A DNA stretch of 42,854 nt from Oscillospiraceae bacterium (GTDB lineage Bacteria > Bacillota > Clostridia > Oscillospirales > Oscillospiraceae). Made by a program: the position numbers and the translations under genes. The stretch covers positions 1-42,854 of the forward strand of contig CACZPK010000042.1 in the NCBI GenBank assembly GCA_902783035.1, in the 5' to 3' direction. A model generated the notes under the pieces. That model was not told the DNA's origin, did no database searches, and worked only from the letters and a program-made list of their open reading frames with translations. Of this stretch, positions 7,760 to 15,979 are shown one piece after another. Within the stretch, counting starts at the first letter, position 1. Every line of letters begins with the position of its first letter.

Positions 7760-7879
7760 TATGTGTCCCCCTTCGCCTTCACCCGTTTGCGGCTGCACGG
7801 CCGCGATAGCGCGAAGACCGGAACCGCGCCCGAGCGCAGTTTTGACCGCAGCGCCCACAGGCGCCGCATTTCGGGACGA

Positions 7880-8830
7880 TCAGGAAGGATTGCTGAAAAT
7901 GATCTGCCGCGCATCTCCCCAACCAACGCCGAAATCAACGTAGCCGGTGTAAAGATCCTTGAGCGGGTTATCCAGCGCGGTCTGCATGACGGTCGGCTTC
8001 GTGATATACACGAGCTTGACCATCTCGCGCATGAGCGCAGGATCGCAGATTGCCCACTGCTTCGCGGCAAAACCGTCGTTACCGCCGCCGATGACCATAT
8101 ATTGCAGGTCGGCAAGCGGGTTCGCTGCATTCAGGTTGCTGGACGGATCACGCTCCGGGCGGAACTTGCCGTTGTCGCCGCAGATCTTTTTCGCCTCCGC
8201 CTCCAGCTCCGGGGACACGAGCAGCAGATTCATGTCCGCGAGCAGCGGCAGGCCGTCAGGGGTCGTAAACCGCCCCGCCATGCCCTGCGCTTCGGTGATG
8301 GCGGCAACACTCAGCGTTTCGGTGATGAGGTTGGAGTAGGTGCCGCTGTCGGGGTCGACAATGTACTTGCGCCCCTGCGAGCCCTTGGAGGCGTTGGGGT
8401 GGTCGGTCGCCGCCCAGCTCTTGCCGTCGCCGCCGGTGCAGGCGGCGTTGAATGCGTTGGCAAACATGCGCAGCGCATGCATGTAAACGGTCATCGCCGC
8501 ACTGTTGCCCAGCATTTTGCCGACGCGGGAGCACTCGCCGCTCTTGTCGATCTTCGCCTGCTTGTAGCCGACGGACTCGGAGAGCGAGAACTCCTCCGGC
8601 GTAATGATGGTCTTGAAGCCGCGCTTCTTCGCGCCCTCGTTGAGGTTGTCGCCGTCATAGGCGGGCATCTCGCCGTAGCCGCCGCTGCCGGTCAGTTCAA
8701 AGTCGATGCTGTTGGAGTTGGCGACGCCGAGGATGGCGAGCAGCTTGTTCAGGCGATTGGCATACGCATAGTCAAACGCCTTGCCGACAAACTTGTAGTT
8801 GTCGGTCTTCCATGCGGTATTCTGAGGCAC
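7880..8830 (-). CDS. Major capsid protein
   Basis: A 316-residue protein starting at GTG (8828-8830), with AAAGGAGG 8 bases upstream. It contains the motif ATDHPNA, like the DHPN/HPN signature of Mu gpT-type HK97-fold capsid proteins. There is a long central helix (SAAMTVYMHALRMFANAFNAAC) and a C-terminal DPLKDLYTGYVDFGVGWGDARQIIF. Its place downstream of portal, putative scaffold and decoration genes supports the call. It is 16 bases from the decoration gene and has the strongest ribosome site in the operon, as expected for the most abundant virion protein. No fragmentation is visible. Confidence 0.85.
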   Translation of the reverse strand: MPQNTAWKTDNYKFVGKAFDYAYANRLNKLLAILGVANSNSIDFELTGSGGYGEMPAYDGDNLNEGAKKRGFKTIITPEEFSLSESVGYKQAKIDKSGECSRVGKMLGNSAAMTVYMHALRMFANAFNAACTGGDGKSWAATDHPNASKGSQGRKYIVDPDSGTYSNLITETLSVAAITEAQGMAGRFTTPDGLPLLADMNLLLVSPELEAEAKKICGDNGKFRPERDPSSNLNAANPLADLQYMVIGGGNDGFAAKQWAICDPALMREMVKLVYITKPTVMQTALDNPLKDLYTGYVDFGVGWGDARQIIFSNPS

Positions 8831-8845
8831 GTCGTATTCCTCCTT

Positions 8846-9526
8846 TTAAGAATTCGTGACGGCAAACACATGTTTGCCGGCGATCAGGTTGATCTTGCCG
8901 AAGCCGATGTCGTGTCCCACGACCTTGACGGGCAGGTTTGCCGTGGCCGACAGCACGAGCGCCGCCCTGCCGCTGTCCAGATTGCCCTTGGCAAAACCGA
9001 TGGGCGGGAACACGGCATAGACGTCGCCCGCCGCCGGTGTACCGCCGCTCTCAACGGTCAGCGTACCGGACGTGGCGGGGCTCCCCGTGGTTGCAAAGTC
9101 CGTGATGCGGCGCACCGTTCCGATCTTGTCCGTATTGGTGCTGTCCGCCGCCTTGGACAGCAGCACAACATATCCGCCGTTGAAGTCGTCCGCCGAAAAC
9201 ACCTTCAGGCCAGTAACCACAATGGTCGTGCCGCTGCCGCCCGCAGCCGCCTCAATCTGCGGCGCCTTGCACTGATAAATCGCGTCGGGATCGTCGATGA
9301 CAAGGATCTTCTTACCGTTGGCGCGCGGGTCGAGGGCATCGGCGTTGCCGCTGTGATTCTCCGCCGCCACGCCGAGCACGGCGCCCGTCTCGTTCACCGC
9401 CGCGGCAACGACCAGCCCGTCCGCGAGTTTCACAAGCTGCCCCTCGGCAATCGCTGTGGCCGCCGCGATGTCGTACTCTCTGGCGCTGACGTGCACACCG
9501 CCGTCGAGTTTCTGATAAAATTTCAT
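8846..9526 (-). CDS. Capsid decoration or head-fibre-like protein
   Basis: The 226-residue protein is rich in Ala, Gly, Val and Thr with many short beta strands (GQLVKLADGLVVAAAV, GTTIVVTGLKVFSADDF, GTLTVESGGTPAAGDVYAVFPP). It has no signal peptide or membrane segment. Proteins of this composition directly before a major capsid gene are often decoration proteins. It lies 4 bases downstream of the putative scaffold gene. The function is inferred from position and composition. Confidence 0.65.
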   Translation of the reverse strand: MKFYQKLDGGVHVSAREYDIAAATAIAEGQLVKLADGLVVAAAVNETGAVLGVAAENHSGNADALDPRANGKKILVIDDPDAIYQCKAPQIEAAAGGSGTTIVVTGLKVFSADDFNGGYVVLLSKAADSTNTDKIGTVRRITDFATTGSPATSGTLTVESGGTPAAGDVYAVFPPIGFAKGNLDSGRAALVLSATANLPVKVVGHDIGFGKINLIAGKHVFAVTNS

Positions 9527-9530
9527 CGGA

Positions 9531-9944
9531 TTACCTCCCCAAGAATTCTTTGGCTGTCATGGCCATCTCCGGATGCTCGGCGTTCCATGCGTCGAGCACG
9601 ATCTTCTGCGCGGGTGAGAGCAGCGCGCCGCCCGCGGTGCCGCCGCCCGTGGAGCGTGCGCTGCGGCTCTCAAAGCGTGCCACCGCCGCCGCACCTGCGT
9701 CGCCGATGAGTGACGTAAAGTCGTCGTAGAGGTCGGCAAGGCACTCCCGACCCATGCGCGAGCCGCAAAAGCGCAGAAAGCGCGCGTTTCCCATCAGCCG
9801 CTCCACATCCACATCACCGTGGCGCGCAAGGAATTCGTCCAGGTCCCGCATCGCAAACGCAAGCCGCGCGCGTTTTTCCTCGGCGATCTCCTCCAGGACG
9901 CCGGTTTCGCCCGCCGACGCGGGCATGGTGTTATCCTGAACCAT
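9531..9944 (-). CDS. Small acidic-helical protein, possible scaffolding protein
   Basis: A 137-residue protein with an acidic helical N-terminal half (EEIAEEKRARLAFAMRDLDEFLARHG) and a glycine/serine linker. A C-terminal helix follows that reads SPAQKIVLDAWNAEHPEMAMTAKEFLGR. I start it at the ATG at 9942-9944, with AAAGGAG upstream, rather than the GTG at 9965. Size, charge and position between portal and capsid genes fit a scaffolding protein. The final segment also resembles a short recruitment helix. No family was recognised, so confidence is moderate. Confidence 0.6.
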   Translation of the reverse strand: MVQDNTMPASAGETGVLEEIAEEKRARLAFAMRDLDEFLARHGDVDVERLMGNARFLRFCGSRMGRECLADLYDDFTSLIGDAGAAAVARFESRSARSTGGGTAGGALLSPAQKIVLDAWNAEHPEMAMTAKEFLGR

Positions 9945-9965
9945 CGTTTGTCTGTCTCCTTTCAC

Positions 9966-11762
9966 TCAGTATTCTATCGTCTCGCCCGCCGCGGGCGCTT
10001 CCCCCGCCGCAGACGGTTCGACCACCGTTCCGTCGCCTTCAAACGCCTCGCGCCAGCGTGCGACGATCTCCTGCTTCTGCGGAATGTCAAGATAGTCCAG
10101 CTCTGCCGCCAGCAGCCGCCAGTTGTCCGCCGTGACCTTTGTCGCCGCCAGTTTTTCCAGCACATCCACCGTTGCCGCCGGACTGCGCGCGAGGCTGTTG
10201 CCAACGCTGACCGTAACATCCACGCGCGGGTAGTACACGCGCCGCTCGCGCAGCGTTTCGCCCGTGAGCGGATCGGTAAGCTCCGGCGTTTCCAGCGCAT
10301 AGTTTGCGCCGTTGTAGACCACTGTTTCCCCCGGCTCGCCGGGCTGCCTGGCGCCGATGAACAGCAGGCGGTCGTCGTCGAAGTATTCCAGCGCCAGGGC
10401 GTCCAGCAGTTCGTAGAGGCGGCAGAAGCCCGCGTTGCGATCCGCGGCCTTCAGCCTTTGCTGTGTCTGCGCGTCCGCACGCAGCTGCATCAGCCCGCTC
10501 GCCGTGGTGACACGGGCGGTCTCCTGCCCGTTGTTGCTGTCGTAATTCCGGTTCGTGCGCTGGATCTGCCCCAGCAGCCAGCCGACCATGCTCAGGCTCT
10601 TCACGCCGTCGGACAGCCCGCCCAGCCGCGCAAGCCCCCCGCCGCGTCCCTGGTTGACGCGCACCACCGCGCCGGGCACGTTGGTAAACTCCTCGCCGGG
10701 GGCGAGCGTCCCCTCCTCCAGAACGACTACGTCGTTGGCGGTCATCGCGTCGTTGAACAACCCCGTCGCCAGCTCGCGGTCGGCGGCGTCCACCAGCGGC
10801 AGGATCGATTCCAGTTCGCTCTTGTTCCAGAACTGCGTCTCGTCGCGGATGCACCAGTAGTGCACAAACGGAAACAGCTCGCACTGCCCGCCCAGCTTTT
10901 CCCAGTAGTTCGGGATATGCTTGAGTTCCACGCCGCCCGCCTGCACGCTGCAGCCGATCGCGCCGGCCCTCGCCTCCTTCGTGTCGAAGGGCTGACGATA
11001 CCAGAATTCCATGATTTGCACAAGGTCGTCGCGCGAGGCGGTGGATTGGGTATACGGCTCCAGCAGATCGTCCGCCTCGCGATACTGCGCCGCACCCACT
11101 ACATCGTCCAGCGCCTTGTCCGCGCGTTTGAGCACGTCGTGGTAAAGCCGCCAGAACCTGAGCTTGTGCATCGTGTAAATGTAAAAAACGTACTCGCCGC
11201 TCTGCAGCCCGTCCGCCCCCGCGGTAGGGTCGGGATAGATGTCCTGCACCGCAACGTCGCGGATACGGATATTGCCCTTTCGGTCGCCGCAGGGCATCGT
11301 CTCGTCCCAATAGGCTTTCCAAAACGCGTCGCCCAGCTTGCGCAGCCGCCGCTCGTTGGCGGTGTTCATATCGCCGAGGCGGTTTTCCTCGATGATATAG
11401 CGCACCGCCAGCTCACGCTCCCTTGCCTTTTTGCCGTCGAGATCGTCGTCACGCCCGTGAAACTCGGGCACAGGCACCTCCGGCTCAATCTGGCTCTCGA
11501 CCATGATATACGGATCGGGCACACAGGCGGGCGTCCACGGCAGCCCGCTTTCTTCAAAGGCGTCCGCCATCTCCCGCGCCGCATCGTGGGCAAAGTTGTA
11601 ATAGTCGTTGTACTTTCGCCACTCGGCCTCCCGTACGGCGCGCTCGTCCTTTGCCTGCTGGAACAGCCACTCTGCCGTGGCGATGCGCCCCTCGGAGGTG
11701 GCGTAGTCGTAGACCCGGCCTTTTTCGTACCCCTCCGGGGTGGGGGTTCTCTTAAATAACAT
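9966..11762 (-). CDS. Portal protein
   Basis: The 598-residue product is predicted to form the dodecameric ring through which DNA enters and leaves the capsid. It follows the large terminase with an 11-base overlap, the standard packaging-module order. Recognisable stretches are an aromatic-rich N-terminal segment (WRKYNDYYNFAHDAAREMADAF), the mid-protein IRDVAVQDIYPDPTA and SGEYVFYIYTMHKLRF typical of large portals, and a Thr/Asn/Gln-rich ring segment (GQIQRTNRNYDSNNGQETAR). Its length is between lambda-type and P22-type portals. The frame is intact. Exact family requires profile searching. Confidence 0.82.
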   Translation of the reverse strand: MLFKRTPTPEGYEKGRVYDYATSEGRIATAEWLFQQAKDERAVREAEWRKYNDYYNFAHDAAREMADAFEESGLPWTPACVPDPYIMVESQIEPEVPVPEFHGRDDDLDGKKARERELAVRYIIEENRLGDMNTANERRLRKLGDAFWKAYWDETMPCGDRKGNIRIRDVAVQDIYPDPTAGADGLQSGEYVFYIYTMHKLRFWRLYHDVLKRADKALDDVVGAAQYREADDLLEPYTQSTASRDDLVQIMEFWYRQPFDTKEARAGAIGCSVQAGGVELKHIPNYWEKLGGQCELFPFVHYWCIRDETQFWNKSELESILPLVDAADRELATGLFNDAMTANDVVVLEEGTLAPGEEFTNVPGAVVRVNQGRGGGLARLGGLSDGVKSLSMVGWLLGQIQRTNRNYDSNNGQETARVTTASGLMQLRADAQTQQRLKAADRNAGFCRLYELLDALALEYFDDDRLLFIGARQPGEPGETVVYNGANYALETPELTDPLTGETLRERRVYYPRVDVTVSVGNSLARSPAATVDVLEKLAATKVTADNWRLLAAELDYLDIPQKQEIVARWREAFEGDGTVVEPSAAGEAPAAGETIEY

Positions 11763-13110
11763 GGTTCCTCCTTTTGCTCTTCGGCGCGATTTTGTCGATC
11801 AGCTTTTCCCGCGCGCACGAAGGCGGTTCTCCGGCGCTTACCGTACGGTACACGCAGAATCCCCGCAGCGCGTCTGGCGCATGGGTCAGCTCGTGCGGCG
11901 TGTTTGCCACGTCGTTCGGGCGGTGCTCATCATATTGCAGCAGCGGCAGCGTGCGAATGATGTTGCGGCAATTCGGGAAAAAGCGCATCTGCGGCCGCTC
12001 CGTGCCGTCCTCACAGCGCCGCGGCTTGAGCCACTCCTTTACCGCCATCCAGCCGTCCACGCGTTCGTTGCCCGTTCTGGTGAGCCAGACCCCATGCTCG
12101 GCAAAGATATCCGCCACGCTCCGCCCCGTCTCCTGTCTCGCGTTCCAGAGGTCCGGCGGGGCAAGATATGCCGTAACCGAATGTCCTCCGGCGAGATGCT
12201 TCACCGCCTCCGCCGCTTCCGACACGATCAGGCCGTCATGTCCGTCACCGAGGTCGCGCCCTTCGTAAACCTCGCCCACGACCCATGCACCGCCATGCTC
12301 GTCCACGCAGATGAGCAGCGCCGCCAGCATGTCGAGTCCGTAGTCCATCGTCACATACCAGCGCCAGTGCTCCGGCGGCACAAATGGCTCGCACACATGC
12401 AGTTCACGGTTCCATTCGGTAAAGTAGCGCCCCGCAAAGACGTCCCAGTTCCCGTCGCGCCACGCCTCACGCAATCCGTGCGGCAGGTTGTCCAGCCGGC
12501 GGACATACTCCGGGTCCTTCTCCATCAGGATGCGGTTATCGGTTACCCTTGCCGGGATAAACACATAGTCCTCCGGCCGCTCCCCGTCGCGAAAATTTCG
12601 CTCGATAAACAGCCGCTTGACCCATGCGTGGCCGACACCGCCGGGGTTGCAGGTCAGGTACATCCGCTTGGGAAAATCGTTTGCGCCGCGCAGGCACGCC
12701 GTCAGCGTCGCGTACTGGTACTCCGTAAAGTGCGTCGCTTCGTCGAGAAAAATCACGTCGTACTCCTGTCCCTGATATTGCTCCACGTCGCTCTCGCTGT
12801 CGCAGTAGCCGAATACGATCAGACTGCCGTTCGGAAACTCGAAGGTCTTGTCCGTCGCGCGGTATTCCGCCACACCCCGCAGCAACCGCCGCATGGGGCG
12901 AATGTGGTTTTCGCGCAGCTCGACGAGCGTGCGCCGCAGGATCAGCGTCCGCAGCCCCGCGTAGCGCACCGCCATCAGGATCGCCTTGTGCCGCACGCAC
13001 CAGCTTTTGCCGCCCCCGCGCGCCCCGCCGTAGCAAACAAAGCGTTCCCGCGCCGCGAAAAACAGCTCCTGTTTCGGCTGGGGCGGCGGATACGCGATCT
13101 CAGTCGCCAC
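11752..13110 (-). CDS. terL: Terminase large subunit (packaging ATPase-nuclease)
   Basis: The 452-residue DNA-packaging motor has a Walker A motif GGARGGGKS (residues 28-36), Walker B DVIFLDE (about 118-124), the coupling motif TCNPGG (about 153-158), and an RNase H-like nuclease domain with TMDYG (Asp about 256) and a late HAPDALRGF. All catalytic motifs that I can check are present. The ATG start overlaps the small subunit by 11 bases and the end overlaps the portal gene, so the packaging genes are tightly coupled. The intact motifs argue against recent decay. Confidence 0.95.
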   Translation of the reverse strand: MATEIAYPPPQPKQELFFAARERFVCYGGARGGGKSWCVRHKAILMAVRYAGLRTLILRRTLVELRENHIRPMRRLLRGVAEYRATDKTFEFPNGSLIVFGYCDSESDVEQYQGQEYDVIFLDEATHFTEYQYATLTACLRGANDFPKRMYLTCNPGGVGHAWVKRLFIERNFRDGERPEDYVFIPARVTDNRILMEKDPEYVRRLDNLPHGLREAWRDGNWDVFAGRYFTEWNRELHVCEPFVPPEHWRWYVTMDYGLDMLAALLICVDEHGGAWVVGEVYEGRDLGDGHDGLIVSEAAEAVKHLAGGHSVTAYLAPPDLWNARQETGRSVADIFAEHGVWLTRTGNERVDGWMAVKEWLKPRRCEDGTERPQMRFFPNCRNIIRTLPLLQYDEHRPNDVANTPHELTHAPDALRGFCVYRTVSAGEPPSCAREKLIDKIAPKSKRRNHVI

Positions 13111-13342
13111 GCTCGCCCACCTCGTCCGACAGCGTCAGGATCACGCGATTGCCCTCGATATCCGCCGATCGGATCGGCTTTTCCAGACCCAGCAGCTTGC
13201 TGATCTGATCCAGCGCGCTCAGCGCGCTTTTGGCGTCAAAGGACTTCGGCTCCTCCTGCGTACATCGCTCGTACACCTCAAGGTACTTCCGGATCACGTC
13301 GTCCTGCGTCAATTTCGGTTTGCTCCTTTTCCGTTCCGCCAT
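13100..13342 (-). CDS. terS: Terminase small subunit-like protein
   Basis: The 80-residue product starts at the ATG 13340-13342, with GGAGGGGAGG upstream; the longer frame has no site. It begins with a basic segment (MAERKRSKPKLTQDD), then helical VIRKYLEVYERC and DAKSALSALDQISKLLGLEKPI. This resembles the second half of phage TerS proteins. Typical TerS proteins have a helix-turn-helix and are longer, so this one may recognise DNA in a reduced way. It is the first gene of the operon and overlaps terL. It ends in an acidic tail EVGERGD. Confidence 0.72.
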   Translation of the reverse strand: MAERKRSKPKLTQDDVIRKYLEVYERCTQEEPKSFDAKSALSALDQISKLLGLEKPIRSADIEGNRVILTLSDEVGERGD

Positions 13343-13389
13343 GCGTTTGCCTCCCCTCCGTGTTTTCGCTGTCCCCACACGCGGGTATC

Positions 13390-13402
13390 TTAATAAGTTA
13401 CC
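13390..13402. promoter_or_regulatory. Second copy (inverted) of the GTAACTTATT half-site
   Basis: TTAATAAGTTACC reads GGTAACTTATTAA on the minus strand and shares 10 bases with the palindrome at 13515-13531. It lies in the leader of the structural operon, 48 bases before the terS start. It may be an auxiliary operator that loops with the main one. Confidence 0.4.
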
Positions 13403-13477
13403 ACTTGGACAAATCAAGCCCTTGCGCACGGTATTTCATTCTTTTCTGTGCGCGTCCATTTTATCCATGTTTCCACC

Positions 13478-13507
13478 ATTATAGGGGCATCGCAGCTCCC
13501 TTGTCCA
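13478..13507 (-). promoter_or_regulatory. Second predicted promoter for the virion operon
   Basis: On the minus strand TGGACA (13502-13507) and a perfect TATAAT (13478-13483) are separated by 18 bases. It begins 8 bases downstream of the 17-bp palindrome, in the direction of transcription. It would give a leader of about 130 bases before terS. Confidence 0.5.
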
Positions 13508-13514
13508 TTTGTTT

Positions 13515-13531
13515 GTAACTTATTACGTTAC
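13515..13531. promoter_or_regulatory. Putative repressor operator, 17-bp palindrome
   Basis: GTAACTTATTACGTTAC has perfect 5-bp arms and a near-symmetric centre. It covers the expected start point (about 13529) of the minus promoter at 13536-13564 and abuts the -35 of the second one. This is the place for a repressor site. The neighbouring S24 repressor is the obvious candidate; binding is not shown. Confidence 0.5.
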
Positions 13532-13535
13532 TAAT

Positions 13536-13564
13536 AGCATAGCACACATCCTGTATCTTGTCAA
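13536..13564 (-). promoter_or_regulatory. Predicted main promoter of the virion operon
   Basis: On the minus strand TTGACA (13559-13564) and TATGCT (13536-13541) are separated by 17 bases. The -35 box is back-to-back with the repressor's own -35, so the two promoters face away from each other and the 9-bp arms CTTGTCAAG/CTTGACAAG (13557-13583) form an inverted repeat. Confidence 0.6.
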
Positions 13565-13575
13565 GTTATTTTTCC

Positions 13576-13603
13576 TTGACAAGCGGCAAAAGTGTGATAC
13601 GAT
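13576..13603 (+). promoter_or_regulatory. Predicted promoter of the S24 repressor gene
   Basis: TTGACA (13576-13581) and TACGAT (13598-13603) are separated by 16 bases. The start point would be near 13610, giving a leader of about 30 bases with GCGAGG before the ATG at 13639. Its -35 lies in the right arm of the inverted repeat at 13557-13583, so a protein bound to the repeat could also regulate the repressor. Confidence 0.55.
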
Positions 13604-13638
13604 AGGCATACAGAAAGAAGGAAAGCGAGGTATGCGCC

Positions 13639-14409
13639 ATGACGCTGGGCGAGCGCATCAAGTCGGCGCGGGAAGCGCTGGAGCTGACACAGGAAGAGCT
13701 GGGCGCGCTGTGCAATACGACGAAGCAGACCATTTTCAAATATGAAACGGGCATCGTTACCAACATTCCCCTCGACCGGCTGGAGCTGCTCGCGGAAAAG
13801 CTGGGGGTCCCCCCGGCCTATCTGACCGGTTGGGAGGATGGCGCCTTTGCGCTGCCGGAAAAGCTGGGCGCACTGGCAGAGCCGTTCGGCATGCTGAACG
13901 ACGACGGGCAAGACAAGGTCGTGGGCTACACAAGGGACCTCGTCTCCTCCGGCCGTTATGTTCGCCAGACGGAACCGCATCCCGTCGTCCTGTCCTTCCC
14001 GCGGGCAAAGCGGCGCGCCGACGGCTTTGTGGAGTTTAAGGTCTATGACGAACCCGCGGCAGCGGGTCTCGGCAATTACATCGACCTGCCGTCCTACACC
14101 ATGGAGCAGTATCCCGCAGCCCTTGCGCCGGAGGGGGCGGAATTCGGCGTGCGCATCTCCGGCGACTCGATGGAGCCGGACATTCCCAACGGCTGCACGG
14201 TGTTCGTGCGCCCGACGCCCGCGGTGGACCCCGGCGAAATCGGCATTTTCGTGCTCGACGGCCAGGCATATTGCAAAAAGCTCATTGCCGACCGGGAGGC
14301 GCGTCAAACAAAGCTCCGTTCCCTCAACCCGAAGTATCCCGACATCGTGGTGCGGGATGAAACACAGATGCGCACGCTCGGGCGCGTGCTGGGACATTAT
14401 CCGGTGTGA
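13639..14409 (+). CDS. Self-cleaving phage-type repressor (XRE helix-turn-helix plus S24 peptidase)
   Basis: This 256-residue protein joins an N-terminal XRE helix-turn-helix (residues 1-65; [21 protein letters not shown]) to a LexA/CI-like S24 domain (about 132-256). The probable cleavage bond is Ala142-Gly143 in PAAAGLGNY, the catalytic Ser is Ser177 in [13 protein letters not shown] and the Lys is Lys213 in YCKKL. All residues needed for RecA-stimulated self-cleavage are present. It is divergent from the virion operon, with a palindromic operator between them, so it should repress that operon and release it after DNA damage. Its length and architecture fit phage CI-like proteins rather than host LexA, which usually has a winged helix. 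GAGG lies 8 bases upstream of the start. Confidence 0.9.
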   Translation: MTLGERIKSAREALELTQEELGALCNTTKQTIFKYETGIVTNIPLDRLELLAEKLGVPPAYLTGWEDGAFALPEKLGALAEPFGMLNDDGQDKVVGYTRDLVSSGRYVRQTEPHPVVLSFPRAKRRADGFVEFKVYDEPAAAGLGNYIDLPSYTMEQYPAALAPEGAEFGVRISGDSMEPDIPNGCTVFVRPTPAVDPGEIGIFVLDGQAYCKKLIADREARQTKLRSLNPKYPDIVVRDETQMRTLGRVLGHYPV

Positions 14410-14427
14410 AAGACGCGCGTTTCTTTC

Positions 14428-14455
14428 TTGCAATCTCCCGCGCGTTTGCTATAAT
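14428..14455 (+). promoter_or_regulatory. Predicted promoter of the udp-recG operon
   Basis: TTGCAA (14428-14433) and a perfect TATAAT (14450-14455) are separated by 16 bases. AGGAGAGG at 14474-14481 then precedes the ATG at 14490. It marks the return to host genes after the repressor. Confidence 0.6.
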
Positions 14456-14489
14456 TGAGATATCATATATTTCAGGAGAGGTGACTGTC

Positions 14490-15260
14490 ATGCAGGAGCT
14501 GGAACGTCAGTATCACATTCACTGCGCACCCGGAGAGGTCGGGCGCTATGTTATCCTGCCCGGCGACCCGGGCCGCTGCGCCTCCATCGCGGCGTATTTT
14601 GACGATGCAAAACTCATCGCGCAGAACCGCGAGTACACCACCTACACCGGCACACTGCTCGGCGTACCCGTGAGCGTTTGCTCTACCGGCATCGGCGGCC
14701 CCTCGGCGTCCATCGCCATGGAGGAGCTGCACAAGCTGGGGGCGGACACTTTTATCCGGACGGGAACCTGCGGTGGCATTGATCTGGACGTCAAGTCCGG
14801 CGACATCGTGGTCGCGACGGGCGCGATCCGCTACGAGCATACGAGCACGGAGTATGCGCCCATCGAGTTCCCCGCCGTCGCCGATTTCGGCATCGCCGCG
14901 GCGCTGACGAATGCCTCGCGGGCGCTGGGCTACACGACCCACACCGGCGTGGTACAGTGCAAGGACAGCTTTTACGGCCAGCACAGCCCCGAGGCCAGCC
15001 CCGTCTATTACGAGCTGCTGCAAAAGTGGGAGAGCTGGAAACGTCTCGGCGTCAAGGCAAGCGAAATGGAGTCCGCGGCGCTGTTCGTCGTGGCGGCGGC
15101 ACTCCACGTCCGCTGCGGTTCCTGCTTCCACGTCGTGTGGAATCAGGAGCGTGAAAAAGCGGGACTGGATCAGGACATGAGCGAGGATACCTCCGCCGCG
15201 GTCAAGGTCGCGGTCGAGGCGCTCAAGACCGTCATCGCGCAGGACAAGGCGTCAAAATGA
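14490..15260 (+). CDS. udp: Uridine phosphorylase-like nucleoside phosphorylase
   Basis: This enzyme cleaves uridine with phosphate to uracil and ribose 1-phosphate, in cytoplasmic pyrimidine salvage. The 256 residues match E. coli Udp (253). Visible signatures are the phosphate-binding GDPGR near residue 26, the central [24 protein letters not shown] and the ribose-binding motif EMESAALF. The frame extends further upstream but the ATG at 14490 has AGGAGAGG at the right distance. Its 3' end overlaps the racemase gene by ATGA, giving translational coupling. Uridine is preferred over purine nucleosides because EMESAAL and the sequence context follow the Udp side of the family; substrate is not proven. 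Confidence 0.87.
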   Translation: MQELERQYHIHCAPGEVGRYVILPGDPGRCASIAAYFDDAKLIAQNREYTTYTGTLLGVPVSVCSTGIGGPSASIAMEELHKLGADTFIRTGTCGGIDLDVKSGDIVVATGAIRYEHTSTEYAPIEFPAVADFGIAAALTNASRALGYTTHTGVVQCKDSFYGQHSPEASPVYYELLQKWESWKRLGVKASEMESAALFVVAAALHVRCGSCFHVVWNQEREKAGLDQDMSEDTSAAVKVAVEALKTVIAQDKASK

Positions 15261-15955
15261 GTTCAAAGGTCATCGGGGTACTTGGCGGGATGGGGCCGCT
15301 GGCCACCGCCGACCTGTTTCAAAAGCTCGTCGAACATACGGATGCCGCTTCCGACCAGGAACACCCGCGCATCGTCATTGATTCGAATTCCGCTATCCCC
15401 GACCGCACGGAGGCGCTGCTGCACGGCGGCACCGATCCCGTGCCGGAGATGGTGAAAAGCGCGCACCGGCTGGCAGACGCGGGTGCGGATGTCATCATCA
15501 TGCCCTGCAACACCGCTCACGGCTTTTACGACGCCGTGGCGGCAGCTGTGTCCGTCCCCGTGCTGCACATGATCGACCTGACGCGCGATGCGCTCACGGC
15601 CCGCGGCATCCGGACGGCGGGTCTGCTCGCCACCGACGGCACGGTGGAGACCGGCATTTATCAACATGCCTTTGCCGCCAGCGGTATCACGCTGCTCATA
15701 CCTCCGCCCGCCGATCAGGCGGCGGTGATGGACATCGTCTATAACGGCGTCAAGGCGGGCGACCTCCAACACGATGCGACTGCATTTTGCCGCGCCTGTG
15801 AGGGCTTGCTTGCGCGCGGTGCGGAAACGCTCGTGCTCGGCTGTACGGAACTGCCCCCCGCCTTTGACATCTATCGTCTTGATTACCCCGCAACCGATCC
15901 GACGCTGGAGCTGGCGCTCGCCGCGCTGCGTTTTGCGGGCTGCAAGATAAAGTAA
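15257..15955 (+). CDS. Aspartate/glutamate racemase-family protein
   Basis: A 232-residue cofactor-independent amino-acid racemase with two catalytic cysteines, MPCNTAH (about residue 83) and LGCTELP (about 195). The N-terminal [15 protein letters not shown] is the usual family beginning. Family members interconvert L- and D-aspartate or glutamate, mainly for peptidoglycan or D-amino-acid use. It is coupled to udp by a 4-base overlap and precedes thyA by 24 bases. The substrate cannot be chosen from sequence, so no gene symbol is given. Confidence 0.85.
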   Translation: MSSKVIGVLGGMGPLATADLFQKLVEHTDAASDQEHPRIVIDSNSAIPDRTEALLHGGTDPVPEMVKSAHRLADAGADVIIMPCNTAHGFYDAVAAAVSVPVLHMIDLTRDALTARGIRTAGLLATDGTVETGIYQHAFAASGITLLIPPPADQAAVMDIVYNGVKAGDLQHDATAFCRACEGLLARGAETLVLGCTELPPAFDIYRLDYPATDPTLELALAALRFAGCKIK

Positions 15956-15979
15956 TCCAAAAACAAGGAGTATCATCCC

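Noticed and set aside
7760-7879. A possible short Arg-rich minus-strand gene after the capsid gene
   Set aside because: The frame passes through the hairpin into the adaptor gene with no ribosome site or stop in between, and it matches nothing I know.
9819-11759. Long plus-strand reading frames opposite the virion operon (also 7763-9709 and 11740-13203)
   Set aside because: They are antisense shadows caused by high GC at third positions. The minus strand has recognised packaging motifs, ribosome sites and overlaps; the plus frames have none.
13639-14409. Host LexA
   Set aside because: The helix-turn-helix is XRE type and the gene is divergent from phage genes; a host LexA normally has a winged helix and controls repair genes. 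A host role cannot be excluded but is less likely.
2640-14480. Attachment-site repeats or a tRNA at the phage block ends
   Set aside because: I compared the ends by eye and found no convincing shared repeat and no tRNA. Short GC-rich matches are chance in this composition.
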